Source of the DNA: Incurvaria masculella
Lineage: Eukaryota > Arthropoda > Insecta > Lepidoptera > Incurvariidae
Assembly: GCA_946894095.1 (NCBI GenBank)
Contig: OX335657.1
Span: forward strand, 14,322,001-14,386,000
DNA length: 64,000 nt
Direction: 5' to 3'
Shown: piece by piece, positions 43,294-54,113 of the stretch
Layout of the letters: the number at the start of each line of letters is the position of its first letter
How positions within the stretch are numbered: position 1 is the stretch's first letter
The notes under the pieces: model-generated
The model's database searches: none
What the model was told of the DNA's origin: nothing
What the model saw: only the letters and a program-made list of their open reading frames with translations
Position numbers and translations under genes: made by a program

Positions 43294-43981
43294 CACTGAA
43301 AAAAAAAAAAACAGTGAATCGAATTGTAATTCAAATAATAACAACCGTCTTGCAACGTTAAAATAGAGTCAACTAAGTAAATCGGTTACCCGAACTGAGC
43401 GAAAACATTCAACGATAAATATTAAATGTTACCGTATCTTTTAACTGTTTGAAACAACTATTTTCTCGTACTGTTTCACTAATTATACACTATTTATATT
43501 AAATAAGGTATTTTTTCTTTTGTATAAATGTTATAGTTTTAATCAGCTTATTTGTGCATAGTTTGTAAATTTTGTCACATGATTTTTCTAGATGCAATAG
43601 TAAACGTTTCTTATTCTTATTCTTAATTGTGTGAATACTGTTTCTAGCTTTAATTTTTTTTTCAGTCTTACTTACGTCTTATTTTCAGTGAAAAGGTACT
43701 GTAGAATCTGTTCAAATTCCCGAACCTCTTAAAACTTGACTGATGAACGCCTAATTTGTAGTCAGCTGTAATGTTCAATACGTTAAGATAACCGTTAAAA
43801 ATCATCTGGTCTGTCATGCGTATTATTTTTACCAAGCGGTACTGTTCAGTCGGTATAAATATGTGTTTAATATTATCTGTCATGGCTAATTTATAAATAC
43901 TGACTTTAATAAATATAATACTTTACTATAAATTACTGAATTTTAACTGTGCTAAAAACGAGAATATTTTTTTTAAGTGTA
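43294..43981. mobile_element. CACTG-ended MITE, copy 3, enlarged
   Basis: CACTGAAAAAAAA at the left and a T-rich ...AAGTGTA right end. The interior shares TTGCAACGTTAAAATAGAG, AGTAAATCGGTTACCC, TGTTACCGTATCTTTTAA, TGTTTCTAGCTTTA and ACTGTAGAATCTGTT with the other copies. About 43490-43620 is extra sequence not present in them. Confidence 0.65.
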
Positions 43982-44130
43982 ACTCTATCATATTTGCCTA
44001 CACTTCTAGAAAATCAACGTGATATTTTCGCATGAAATACCACCCACTTTATGACCCAATCCTCTGTGTGGATTTATACTAAAAAGCTATAAGAAAGTCC
44101 TTGAAAATTAATGAATACCTGCTCAGTTAG

Positions 44131-44319
44131 CGAATAATACCCTTCCTTACCTCACCGAACTACTTTACCAATAAATACTTCACGCGCACGGATGACTTTG
44201 TCCACCATGGCCAGGTAATCACCTACACGACTCCAGTCATTTTGAACAGGGACAACTTATTGCAAGCCATTTGGAACATCGACGTGCGGAAATTGCGATA
44301 TTGCTTCGGCAATTGCCAT
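44131..44319 (+). other. Candidate coding exon, product not recognised
   Basis: The plus frame is open from 44131 (after TAG at 44128-44130) to TAA at 44389-44391. Its middle reads like real protein (TRTDDFVHHGQVITYTTPVI, LNRDNLLQAIWNIDVRKLRY, CFGNCH), with balanced codon use that differs from the AT-rich surroundings. A good donor (CAT|GTGAGT, GT at 44320-44321) follows CFGNCH. There is no clear acceptor upstream and no ATG at the start. It may be an exon or a relic of an element; I do not recognise the family. Confidence 0.3.
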
Positions 44320-44391
44320 GTGAGTATGAGAGAATATATTTACAAGAATTATCTTTCAACTTCTATGGAGTGTTCATTTAATTTACTGTAA

Positions 44392-44600
44392 ATATTGCTT
44401 AGGATGGTATTTAATTTCGAGCACACTCAGTTTCAGGTAACAAATAATTTATTTTATATTTTTGGTTGCACTAATTCATTAATTATTGTATGGTTTTTAT
44501 TAGCTTTAAAACTTTACGGAAAAGTGAGCTTATTTATAAAATAAGGTTTATTTATATTTTTATTATTTATTTTAGGCAGGCAAATACGTCTTAACCCTAT
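44392..44600. other. AT-rich stretch ending in an acceptor-like TTATTTTAG
   Basis: Pyrimidine/AT-rich run then TATTTATTTTAG at about 44564-44575, which could be a splice acceptor. Nothing else seen. Confidence 0.3.
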
Positions 44601-44619
44601 TGGGTGATGGTTTCTTATG

Positions 44620-44735
44620 TTTTTTTATGTTAAGCGGGGTGTATGGCGTACGCCAGGACATAAAGGTGACCGACGGCGCCGATGGGTTTTCGAACATTCG
44701 GGGGGCTACGAAAACCACACAGGCCCCGTGTACAG
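44620..44735 (+). repeat. Repeat X (TGGCGTACGCCAGGAC family), copy 1
   Basis: TGTTAAGCGGGGTGTATGGC, GTACGCCAGGACATAAAGG, AACATTCGGGGGGCTACGAA, AAACCACACAGGCC matches 57050-57135; related text lies at 48003-48062 and 56620-56755 (minus). Nature unknown, perhaps a SINE or LINE end. Confidence 0.65.
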
Positions 44736-44764
44736 CTAGCCATGTTTATTTATTTATAGGCAAT

Positions 44765-45165
44765 TATGGGCACTGTTATTGGCGTTTTTTTTCCTTTTTA
44801 ATGCATTATTCATACTAATCTATGCATTATCCTGTATGGTTACATGAGATTTATGTCAGATTATCTTTAGAAATGAAAGTTAATAACAATGTAACTAAAT
44901 TATGTTTTTTACTCAAAAATATCGAGCAAATTGTATAGCAATGGACAAGGTATGGGTATACGATAGACCGCCCAGTCCCATAAGAAGTAATAATTTCTTG
45001 CCCAGTACTTCTACTAAAAGCTGTTTCGTTATCTACCACTTTTTAGTTTCTATCCATAGATCCATAATAACTGTACTACTTAAATTATACTGTCTCTATC
45101 ATCGTTATCAATAAATTGTGACAACAGGCCATATCCGTAATAGTTTAAACCTTGTTCACACTCCT
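44765..45165. other. AT-rich stretch, nothing recognised
   Basis: Short overlapping frames on both strands at 44851-45114 are unrecognised. Confidence 0.45.
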
Positions 45166-45169
45166 TTTT

Positions 45170-45420
45170 TGATGTAACTGGAAATTGATGGCCAATACCC
45201 TAAATCTCCGTTATGATACTAGCCGAACGTACCCCATGGGATATAAATGCCATGCCAGGCATTCTCTATATTATACGGCTTCATTAAACTGAATGGAAAA
45301 CAGGGACAGTATTCTTAGCCGCTTCGACGATCATTCGTTCAATGCTTCAATCCGGGCAAGATTAGACCTATATATTAGATGTAAGGAAGCGAACAAACTT
45401 AAATTTGCTCGTGGAATCAC
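45170..45420 (-). mobile_element. Shared-body SINE, diverged, minus strand
   Basis: GTAACTGGAAATTGATGGCC, CGTTATGATACTAGCC, AATGCCATGCCAGGCATTCT, CATTAAACTGAATGGAAAAC and AGCCGCTTCGACGATCATTC follow the body order. The head is lost. Confidence 0.8.
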
Positions 45421-45508
45421 CTCTTTCGTGTGCCTGTAGCACGAGAAGAAATGCAGTGGGCCAATTGTATTATTTTTACGTGCCGGAACCCACCTCGCAT
45501 ATTAAAAT

Positions 45509-45780
45509 ATATTGAATAATTCTCTAAATTATCTTTAAAAACTTTAATAATTGATTTTCTTAACACTATAGTTTTATATTTATATTTATTTAAATATCCT
45601 AGTGCATCTTGACATGGTTCCACTCTGTCTCGTGGATTTATATTGACTAATTTATTGAATAATTCTCCAATTTATCTTTAAAAACTTTAATAATTTATTT
45701 TCTTAAGTCTACAGTTTAGTATTTATATTTCTTTACATATTCTAGTCCATCTTGACATGGTTCCACTCTGTTTCGTAGGT
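45509..45780. repeat. Tandem duplication, period ~143 bp, two copies
   Basis: TATTGAATAATTCTC..AATT, ATCTTTAAAAACTTTAATAA, CATCTTGACATGGTTCCACT and CTGT.TCGT occur at 45509-45634 and again at 45652-45778 with about 10% changes. Minus-strand frames across both copies repeat the string EPCQD, which only reflects the duplication. Confidence 0.85.
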
Positions 45781-47135
45781 GTATATTTGCAAAGTTTTTC
45801 ATTTGAAGAAAAGGCCGTCTTTGTGAAAAATGGGTTGAAAGTTGAGTGTAAAAGTGGTTGTAAATGATCCCAAATATATGAACCGTCCAACAAAACTGTA
45901 AGCGTCCAGAAACATGAAGGGTCAGAGGTATACCCAAGTCATGTCGTGTCCTCCATCGGTTGCACAATTACGGATGCTAATCTTTTGGTACCGATACTTG
46001 CTACTGTATTTCCACAGCGGGTAATCGCCAGTGATTCTTCAACTGTGCTATTAAATTGATACTTTTTATGCCTGTGTATTTTTATTTTAAGATAATTTTT
46101 GGATTAATCATAGATATAACGAGTCTTGAGATTTCGTTTCATTCGAATTCGATGAGGTATTTTCGAAGATATTTATTGGAGTTATTTATTTTAATTTAAT
46201 TATTTAGTTTTATATTCTCTATTTATTTTTCTCCTATTTCTGTTTTATCCTTTACTGCTATTAAAATAAATAATTAAATCCATTTTGGTAACGCTATAGG
46301 CTCTTTTTAATAATTACGAACAAATTATATAAACAAGTTAACTAATAATAAAAAACAATAACTTAAAAATATAACATTTTGGCAATTATAAATCCTTCTG
46401 TAAATCCGTTAATAATATTATAGAAAAAAAACATCTTCTTAGATGTTAGTTCTTTCTCTCGATAACAGAATATTCTGTCCAAGGGTTTTCAACTCTTAAC
46501 AAATGTGTAGAATAGCTATTACCTGATATATCTATTACTGATTCTATTACTATTTGTCAAAATTAGAACCGGTATTAAAAATATGAGCAAGTTTTTAAAA
46601 TGAAATGAAATAAAATACAATGTTGAGAACCACTGAGTTCGTCTAAAGAAAAACGTAATTATACACACGACTGCGCATGATTCACGAAATATTCGAGTCC
46701 ACTGCCATCTTCATGGCACGCTGAATACACCTACTACCCAAGCGATTATACGTCCTATGGCGGTGGGTTAAGACTGAATTTATCCATTTTCTACAATGGC
46801 CTAGCAGTTCAGGAACAATACGCAAAAGATGACTAAATTCTCGCATTCGTGCCAATCAAGTATGTACCTTGAAGGGAACGATTGACAGTTGAAATTGCAC
46901 CGACATGATTTGAGAAGTAAAGGGAGTTTGTGCGGGTATAACGGGTTCGCATTTGCATGGATGTTGATGAGGCGAGATCGGATATACGGACACCGTGGGA
47001 ACCAGCGATCCGATGGCTCGAAGAGGCGTTGCGTAAAAATGATTCGTAAACTAGGCTGAATGTGCAGTTAGAATTTGTAGTTGTTTAGATATACATTTTA
47101 TTCTAGAGTGCAATGAACTAGGTTGAAGATTTTGT
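45781..47135. other. Largely unassigned stretch
   Basis: An 83-codon minus frame (45716-45967) overlaps the duplication. It contains LHVSGRLQFCWTVHIFG, which I cannot place. The rest is AT-rich without recognised features. Confidence 0.35.
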
Positions 47136-47138
47136 ATG

Positions 47139-47200
47139 GAACTGGTCATGGGTGCTTAATATCACACTTGCAGTAGGTGTGAGTGTGGTATTGTAGGAGA
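47139..47200 (-). mobile_element. SINE tail fragment, minus strand
   Basis: AACTGGTCATGGGTGCTTAA, TATCACACTTGCAGTAGGTG is a decayed form of the SINE tail (CTGGACATGGATGGCTAATA). Confidence 0.45.
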
Positions 47201-47214
47201 TAATTACCTCAGCA

Positions 47215-47301
47215 TTTTCACGCAGCGGGAGGAGACATTCTCCGACGTTTCGAGCTGATCGTTCGAAACGTGCGAGAATGTCTCTTCCCGTCGCGTGAAA
47301 A
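47215..47301. repeat. Strong ~39-bp-arm hairpin
   Basis: The left arm TTTTCACGCAGCGGGAGGAG, ACATTCTC, GACGTTTCGA pairs with the right arm TCGAAACGTGCGAGAATGTC, TCTTCCCGTCGCGTGAAAA around a loop of about ten bases. The right arm continues into sequence shared with 39160-39240, so the structure probably formed by inverted duplication of the end of a repeat. Confidence 0.8.
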
Positions 47302-47345
47302 GCCGTAAGTTTTCTAACATGTTCAACGACCGCGGGAATCTAAAA

Positions 47346-48000
47346 AGTATCATGCTTAAACATCCTTCACAAGTGTAATACAGTATCCGATACCATTCTC
47401 GAATCTGTTATCAATTATTTGATTCCCTGACTTTTCCATAACAATGAAAGCACATAGTCTGAACATTGCACAGTTAGGCAGATGTTTTTTTTATATTAAG
47501 GCGCTAGGACTAGCCAACTACTCGCGCCATACAAATGCACTTTTTAACAAATGTAATAATATGTAGTAAAACGCTTCAGCAAATCCAAATAGAACTCCAG
47601 ACTGATAATGGATTGTTAATATTTTTTTATTCCATCATTTATTTAAATAATAATAAAAATAAAAAAAGTTGATTTTTCTCATTAGAAATCTGAAAGTCAT
47701 TCGATTTCTAGATATAAGCAAAAACAGCATATATGCATAAACAAAAAATTCCATTTGCTTTCAGATTTCTACATTTAGTCAAAAAAGTTCGGAAATGGAC
47801 ACCGTTTCCGCAATGTATTTTGTATAGAAAAAGGAAACATACATTAACGAAAATCATTCGATTCCTAGACAAGGAATCATATATTGTAAGGATGACACTT
47901 ATAATCGTCAGACTTAGTTAGTTTACTTGGGGTGCCTCGTCTAACTTTGCGATTTGGCTAGTACCAGGCCCTTAACCGCGGTAAAAAGCATAAGTCAGGG
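47346..48000. other. AT-rich stretch; imperfect hairpin at 47680-47775
   Basis: TAGAAATCTGAAAG and CTTTCAGATTTCTA are inverted about 75 bp apart. The 62-codon frame 47733-47921 is unrecognised. Confidence 0.4.
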
Positions 48001-48002
48001 CC

Positions 48003-48062
48003 TCTTAAGGTGCCCGAAGACGCCCATGGGCTTCAAAATCTAACAGGGGGCTGCAAAATTTA
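48003..48062 (+). repeat. Repeat X, partial copy
   Basis: TTAAGGTGCCCGAAGACGCC, CATGGGCTTCAAAATC and GGGGGCTGCAAAA correspond to the reverse complement of 56640-56700. Confidence 0.6.
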
Positions 48063-48260
48063 ACCGACTTCAAAAAAAGGAGAAGGTTCTCAATTCGACC
48101 CTTTTTTTTTAAGTTTCTTACCTCAGAACCTTTGACTAGGTAGACCGATTTTGATAATTCTTTTTTATTCGAACGCGGGTGCTTCCCGAGTGGTCTTATT
48201 TAAATTTGGTCTAGTTCTGACAATGGTACCCACGAGAAAACCGTATATGTCTTAAATTTG
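48063..48260 (+). mobile_element. AACCGACTTCAAAAAAAGGA repeat, partial
   Basis: AACCGACTTCAAAAAAAGGA, GAAGGTTCTCAATTCGACCC and GACTAGGTAGACCGATTTTG, ATAATTCTTTTTTATTCGAA follow a repeat I recall as abundant in moth genomes. There is no second copy here. The first bases match the ends of the MITE at 48374. Confidence 0.55.
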
Positions 48261-48373
48261 CATTGAGTATGTGCGCGACAAATGGACTCAAATGAGTAGC
48301 ACGTTTAGTAGGCTACCCATGTTTAGACAAATTAGTTTTTGTACTTCAGATTCACTAAAAAAAAAAAAAAAAA

Positions 48374-48733
48374 CCCGACTTTAACGAAAAAGTATTCCTA
48401 AACCTATTAATATGCACTAAAGAGTAAAAAAATAATTGCAAATATTGTAGTAACAATTATTGTTATTTTTGGAGGCGGTGTTAGCCAAGGCAGCCAAGGT
48501 TCTCTTCGTTCGGTCGTTCGTCCTTCCTCCCGCCACTCTCGCCCGTCGCCTCGTCAAGTGCGCGTGCGATACAAGCACATCTCACATATAACTATGTGTG
48601 TAGTTACCTGCCTTGGCTGAAACCGACTTCAAAAATAACAATAATTGTAACTACAATAATTGCAATTATTTTTGTTACTTTTTAGCGCATATTAATTGGT
48701 TTAGGAATACTTTTTCTTTGAAGTCGGTTTTTT
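48374..48733. mobile_element. Long-TIR MITE (CCGACTTCAAAGAAAAAG family), copy 2
   Basis: The left arm CCCGACTTTAACGAAAAAGT, ATTCCTAAACC, ATTAATATGCACTAAAGAG, TAATTGCAAATATTGTAG and its mirror ending at 48733 pair over about 110 bp. The non-palindromic loop (48475-48620) contains CAAGGCAGCCAAGGTTCTC and a CpG-rich patch. Same design as 16197-16416. Confidence 0.85.
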
Positions 48734-48736
48734 TTT

Positions 48737-49012
48737 ATTAATTAGAATGTGGACTGCAAATTTGTGTATTTTATCCCTGTTCCGCGTTGAGCAAAGGGAA
48801 CGGAGGAACAGCGTTATGCAGCTCCGACGAGCGTTCTCCATAATAAAAATTGATAGAACACAGAAAGGGTCTATCCCTTGGAGTGTCTCCAAATTTAGGG
48901 ATACCTCGGGATCGTCGACGAGACGCACGGCCCAACGCTGTATCGAGTCCAGGGAGCCAAGCAGGTGATAAGCTGAGCTGTCCTTCAAATGCGAACAATA
49001 CTCCACGCAAGA
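48737..49012 (-). pseudogene. LINE reverse-transcriptase C-terminal region, frameshifted, minus strand
   Basis: The minus strand from 49006 reads MEYCSHLKDSSAYHLLGSLD, SIQRWAVRLVDDPEV, which matches the jockey/CR1-type LINE segment 'mEYCsHlw.gap...L..ld.iQrRA.rLi.d'. It then jumps frame to FYYGERSSELHNAVPPFP, LLNAEQG, the 'fyR.yhG.Cs.EL...iP' segment. At least one frameshift separates them. No catalytic block is present. Confidence 0.85.
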
Positions 49013-49249
49013 ACTTATCTGCGCCTTGTAAAGGAGCAGTTTAGTTCAGAATATATGATGCCACTGTCCGCGGCTAAAGTTTCCGAAGAGGATGGCACTC
49101 GTATTTAGGATGACCATACATCCTGAATATTTTCGCGTAACTCGAGTCTAATGACAGCAGTGAGTTGCGTATCATGTACTGTAACACACATGTAAAGAAT
49201 GCCCTGGCGAAGTTCTCCACCCTGTATAATTGTATATTACCTTAACATA

Positions 49250-49415
49250 CCATTTAGCAACGCGGTATTATACCAGGACCTTCTCGATTTTGCACGGTAA
49301 CATTTAGAAAAAATTGGACATTTTGCAATGAATATTTCATACAATGCGATGTATTTGATACAAACCCGGGTGGGATCAACCCTACCACCTAGAAGTACTG
49401 CCCTATATTAAGCCA
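49250..49415 (-). mobile_element. Shared-body SINE fragment, minus strand
   Basis: TATACCAGGACCTTCTCGAT, TTTGCACGGTAACATT, CAATGCGATGTATTTGATAC, AAACCCGGGTGGGATCAACC and CTACCACCTAG. Confidence 0.75.
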
Positions 49416-49569
49416 ACTAACCTATAGTTTTAACTGGCGTTTTAAAATGGGCACCCAGAGTTGCCTCACCTCGATTATTCAACTTCAAGGTACCCCACAG
49501 CTAGATTGACATCTAGGTCTGACAAAATACTAGTTCAAGTTTTAGCCATTTTAGAATTTTCCGGCACGC

Positions 49570-49872
49570 TTAAGGTGGCCCAACCCGGCGGGCCTAACTC
49601 ATTCGCGGGCACGGTACAAAACCGTGCTGTTGCGCTCTGGGGCCTTCTCTGTTTCAAAGAATAAGCCAGGCTCCGTGATGAGGAAGATTCAATATGTCCA
49701 CAAAAAAGACAAAGTGCATAGTGTATGATTTGGTAAGATTTATGAAAATTTTAATTTCAAAACGACTTATAGCTAAAAGAAAACCACGACCGCTGTAGTC
49801 AAAAATCTAACAAAAACCAAATAGATCATAAATCTTGATTAAATAAGCTATGTCTGAAGACTAATCTTTTTA
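49570..49872 (+). mobile_element. TTAA-flanked MITE, family A, 5' half
   Basis: TTAAGGTGGCCCAACCCGGC, then the same text as 11372-11665, ending abruptly after CTGAAGACTAATCTTTTTAC. The other half is missing. Confidence 0.9.
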
Positions 49873-50265
49873 CAAACCAAACCATTTTATTATTCACCAT
49901 TTAAAGTTATACATTTTATTTTAGCATTAAAATGCGCTAAGTATTTGAAAGAAATAACAAGATATGTGGATAATTGCCTATTTTGCCAATTTTATTCTAT
50001 TGTGAAAAGTTTTTTCTGTGGAAATCAAAAGTACCTGGAGTTAAGTATAATATATGACATTTCAAATGGATAAGTTAAGTTCCATCATAGATTATGTTCT
50101 ATCTAATAAATTAATTAATAACTGTGTGTTCCCTATCGTGGGTAGCCATAAAAACATTTTCAGCCACGTTCAAAATTGAACTATCCACGGATGACAATTT
50201 ATTTGGAAACGAGATTCCCACACATAATAGTTTGAAGCAAGACAGAAAACTCAAAAACTCTCGAA
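49873..50265. other. AT-rich stretch, nothing recognised
   Basis: No repeat copy or coding signal noted. Confidence 0.5.
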
Positions 50266-50267
50266 GC

Positions 50268-50500
50268 ATATCAAGTGGCGTACGGTTCCAACGATTTATC
50301 CCGAGATAATCGATGTTCACGCACGCCGTATCGCCGCCTCGGCAGCCGCGGCACGGAACGCTCATATCCTGTCCTTTGTCGAGCGACTCCGTTGGGGTCA
50401 ACGAATCGGCCGTCTCTAGACGTGTCCGAGGACGTGTGGGACACGCACCAACGAACACGGATCCAGGACGTCGCTTCTGTACAAAAACCAATCTCGAACT
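50268..50500. other. CpG-rich segment of unknown nature
   Basis: Five overlapping frames on both strands (longest minus, 50111-50539, 142 codons) reflect the scarcity of stops. No domain is recognisable in any of them. It ends against a SINE tail scrap (GAACTGGACATGGTTGGCTG, 50495-50520). It might be an exon relic or a captured fragment. Confidence 0.35.
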
Positions 50501-50525
50501 GGACATGGTTGGCTGAATACCACAC

Positions 50526-51663
50526 CTGTATACTGTCATCCTACTAGTTCAATAAGCAAGCCTAGCCACTTTGTTGTTATAATACATATACGATGGAGTT
50601 GGCCAGTCAGTTGGTCTATGAATTTGCTCACTCCAGGATGTTCTCGGGTTCCAAAAACACGTAATATTAGCAGGCCTATTCCTAGAATTCCGTAATCAGG
50701 AATCCTGAGCTTAGAAAATAACTGTTATAGCGGTTTTCAAATGGTTTTTTTGACGGAAATTTTGAACATCCTTTATATTATGTCCTTATGTTCATTTATC
50801 CTACTTATCACCACTTCTTCCACTCACTCCAGTCTTCCAATATGTGTGATAAGCTCTCAAGAGTTGTATCGTTGATCTTTTTAAATATAATTTGCGTGTT
50901 ATAATTATTTAATTGAAATAAAACATTTATTATTTTGCATCGAGCACCCACAAAATTAAATATATTATATTAGCAGGAATATAAACCATGCCAACAAATT
51001 AATTAAAATACATGTATTTAATCAATCTAATAATTAAATCTAATCGTGACTTAAGCATTCACTTTGGAATATTATGTTCATTTCATACGTAGTTACTAAT
51101 TTTGATATACGACGACCTCTATTACGTACCTAGCAACAAATAATCTGTTGATTCATATAATTTTATTTTGAAGAAGCCGCGTGCATTTTGTTCTCTTATA
51201 ACCATTTTCCACATTCTCATTTACGGCCAACGCTATCGAAGCATTTCTTCGATAGACATCACATATTCGAGCGAACCAGAGATGCCCAATCACTGTTTGT
51301 TAATCACGCAATATCAATCTACCTTTTTTTCACATCACTTTTTTTACCAATCACGAGGCATTAGAACAACAACAGACCAATTACATTGGGACGGTGAAGA
51401 ACAATGCTATTGATAATGATATTTTGACGGTTTGACGTCTTATTAACCGGCTGCTTTGGTGAGCTCCGATAACGTAGGTAACTATCGAATGAGCTGATAT
51501 TGACATGTCATTGTATTTGAGTGTCTCTGTGAATGCGGAAAGAGAAAATGCCTTAAGGGGGTGTCTATGGGGCTACGGTTTCTCGCCGTTATTTCTGCTA
51601 TAACTCCTAAAAAAAATTGTCGTTACCAAGTATAAACAGTAGTAACACACTAAACAGTGTTAC
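50526..51663. other. Unassigned stretch
   Basis: AT-rich. The 81-codon plus frame 51168-51413 is unrecognised. Confidence 0.4.
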
Positions 51664-51900
51664 TTAAGGCTGATTTTTAAATAGTCTGATAAACAGCCAG
51701 ATAACTATTCGACGGATTTATTGTCGCCTCTGCTTATCAATCCGATATAGTAATTCCATATGTTAAGTAGTAAAATTATAGTGAGATACATTTGATAGAA
51801 GATATATTTCCCTGGCAATGACTATCCGTCATTTGACAAACGTGAATGTGTACTATTAGTCCGATAAGTACCATCTGAGGATTGAAAAATCGGCCCTTAA
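51664..51900. mobile_element. TTAA-flanked MITE, family D
   Basis: TTAAGGCTGATTTTTAAATA at the left and TGAAAAATCGGCCCTTAA at the right; 237 bp. A reverse partial copy is at 59984-60061. The 64-codon minus frame 51776-51970 overlaps its end and is not a gene. Confidence 0.85.
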
Positions 51901-52715
51901 TTTCATAAATCATTTGTAAATTAGAGGATAATAAAGAAGTATGCAAAAAGTTGCCATCTAAAATTATCACCTTTTTGCATCAGGGCAAAATGCATGATAA
52001 TTGATCATATACTTATTATACTTTAGCCTTTTACATATCACTGTAATTTATGATTTCATATAATATATTAAATATATAATTTGTTTTTATTTGTTTAATA
52101 GTGTTTTATACTATGGGTTTTTTATTTTATTTAAAAGTAAATGATTTATTCTAATATATATTTTCAGAGGCCAGTATTTTACATTAGATAGGCTTTTCTT
52201 GTTACTATTTTATTAGATTAAATACATACATGCGTATTGAGCCACTACATTAAATGTAGAAACATAGAAACATAACCATCCCAAACATAAAAAAAGGCTG
52301 GCAACTTTCTATGTTTGGGTAGTTAAAGCAGCCATTGTGATAAACGACTTGGTGACAACAACACGGACGCCATCTATCGACACCGTAATAGAAAACGACC
52401 AACACACGGATCCACAGAGCAAGTTGTAAGTCCCCGCAGGCATGTCGATATTGGCCGGCCTTCCCCGTTACACATTCGCGTGGTAATTAATAAGAGAATT
52501 CCACCGCACGGTGTGCCTTTTAATTAAAACAGCTTTTCTAATTAATCCGTAATATGGGACACTGCGTGCATCGGTGGAATACTGAATGCAGTCTCCGAAG
52601 GATCACCATTCGCAGGTTCGATTTCCGTAATATAGAACTGCTGCATAATGTCTTCAATAGATTTGCAGACATTTGTACATGTAAGAGGGAAATATTGTTT
52701 ACGATAGGTAGGTTG
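51901..52715. other. Unassigned stretch; small hairpin at 52285-52322
   Basis: CCCAAACATA and TATGTTTGGG pair around a short loop. Nothing else recognised. Confidence 0.4.
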
Positions 52716-52873
52716 TTAGGGCCTTTTTCACCTACTGCTGATTAGCTTAATCGCCACACATTAAGGGCCTTTCTTAGCAGCTTTCAATCAATACCAGTAG
52801 AAGGTAATCAGCACTTTTTAATAAAGGCCCTTTAAGTGCCTATTAAAATAAATAGGACTTGGTGAAAACCAGG
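52716..52873. mobile_element. Short inverted-repeat MITE (CTGCTGATTA family), copy 2
   Basis: TTAGGGCCTTTTTCACC at the left and GGTGAAAACCAGGCTTAG at the right are imperfect inverted ends. The interior CTACTGCTGATTAGCTTAAT, CGCCACACATTAAGGGCC is the reverse of 3105-3257. Confidence 0.8.
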
Positions 52874-53009
52874 CTTAGGTGCACTTTTTTTTGTAATTAA
52901 TTTCACAATCACTTTTGAGTGGCTTGAATAGATCAGTGCTGGTAATATAGTTCGTAGGCACAATACAGACCCGTTCAAACACCTTTTTTTTCTTACTGTG
53001 TTGGATAAG

Positions 53010-53290
53010 TAGATTTAGTGAAGAATGCGAGCTGTTCCATTATTATGCATCCACGGAAAACTAAAGACAACATCACCTAGTAAGCAAGGGATTCCACACT
53101 TAGTGGTAGGGCTAAGCCTGTCTTGGATGATACCATCGCATTTGATGGAAAATGGTCGAAGCGAAGCGGCAATTAGACATTGTACCTTTTTTTTCATAAA
53201 GGGAATGTCCTGACATGGCATCAAGTTACTTCTGGGATGCGATGCCTTTTATGAATTCATAACAATAGGTGTGGTATGACCATACACAAA
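53010..53290 (+). mobile_element. SINE with tRNA-type body, plus strand, diverged
   Basis: GTGAAGAATGCGAGCTGTTC, CCACGGAAAACTAAAG, GATGATACCATCGCATTTGA, TGGAAAATGGTCGAAGCG, GTCCTGACATGGCATCAAG and ATAGGTGTGGTATGACCAT. The GAATGCGAGCTG segment is specific to tRNA-headed copies; the head itself is lost. Confidence 0.8.
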
Positions 53291-53605
53291 TTACTTAATC
53301 AAAATTGGAAATAGGAGATGGGAGTCTATTATCATCATTTTAAAAAAGATAATGACTATTTATCATATAATGCTGATCCTGGAAATCCGATGAAGAACTG
53401 TTAAATTATCTCCCCTATTTCTCTCATATTTATTCGCTTCGCATCCCTCCCGTATTTTATAGTGATGATAAGTATCCTAAAATTTATCAGAATAATCATG
53501 AAATGCTTAGATCAAAACCGCATCAAAATCTGGTAAGTAGTTATTAAAGGGACAGAAAACAAATAGATAGAAAAATAACTAGTACGGTATCAGTCCTTAA
53601 GCTAC

Positions 53606-54113
53606 TTAAGGTGGGCCTGCCCGCTCAACTCCTCATACAAACGTGGAAAGAAGATCATGCGCATATTTCTTGTCAGAGACCCAAAATTATACTCAAACCA
53701 GCTTTATTTGTTCGAAGTAGATGTCTGATGATCATTGCCATTGTAAAATTGTGTTTGATTTTTAAGTTATTAGGTCCGAAAGTTCGATTTTATCGCGCAT
53801 TTTATAGAATAACTTTGGAGGTGGGTTACCCGACGATAAAATAAAACATCTTAAAAAGATTAGTCATCAGACCTAGCTTGTTTCATAATTTATAATCAAT
53901 TCTGTTTTGTTTGATTTTTGGTTACACCAGTCGTGATTCTCTTTTAGCTATAAGTCGTTTCGTAATTAAAACTTTCGTAAATCTTACCAAACCAAACTAT
54001 ATGCGCATTGCCTGCTTTGTGGAAATGTTGCATCCTCCTCATTACGGAGCCTGTCTATTTTTTTGAAACAGAGAAGGTCCCCCCAGAGCGCAATATCACA
54101 AGGACCACCTTAG
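53606..54113 (-). mobile_element. TTAA-flanked MITE, family A, full length, reversed
   Basis: TTAAGGTGGGCCTGCCCGCT at the left, and AGGACCACCTTAG at the right where TTAA has become TTAG. The interior matches 11372-11921 in reverse. About 508 bp. Confidence 0.85.

Noticed and set aside
50111..50539. 142-codon minus-strand frame.
   Set aside because: Overlaps four other frames in a CpG-rich patch; extends into AT-rich flank; no domain.
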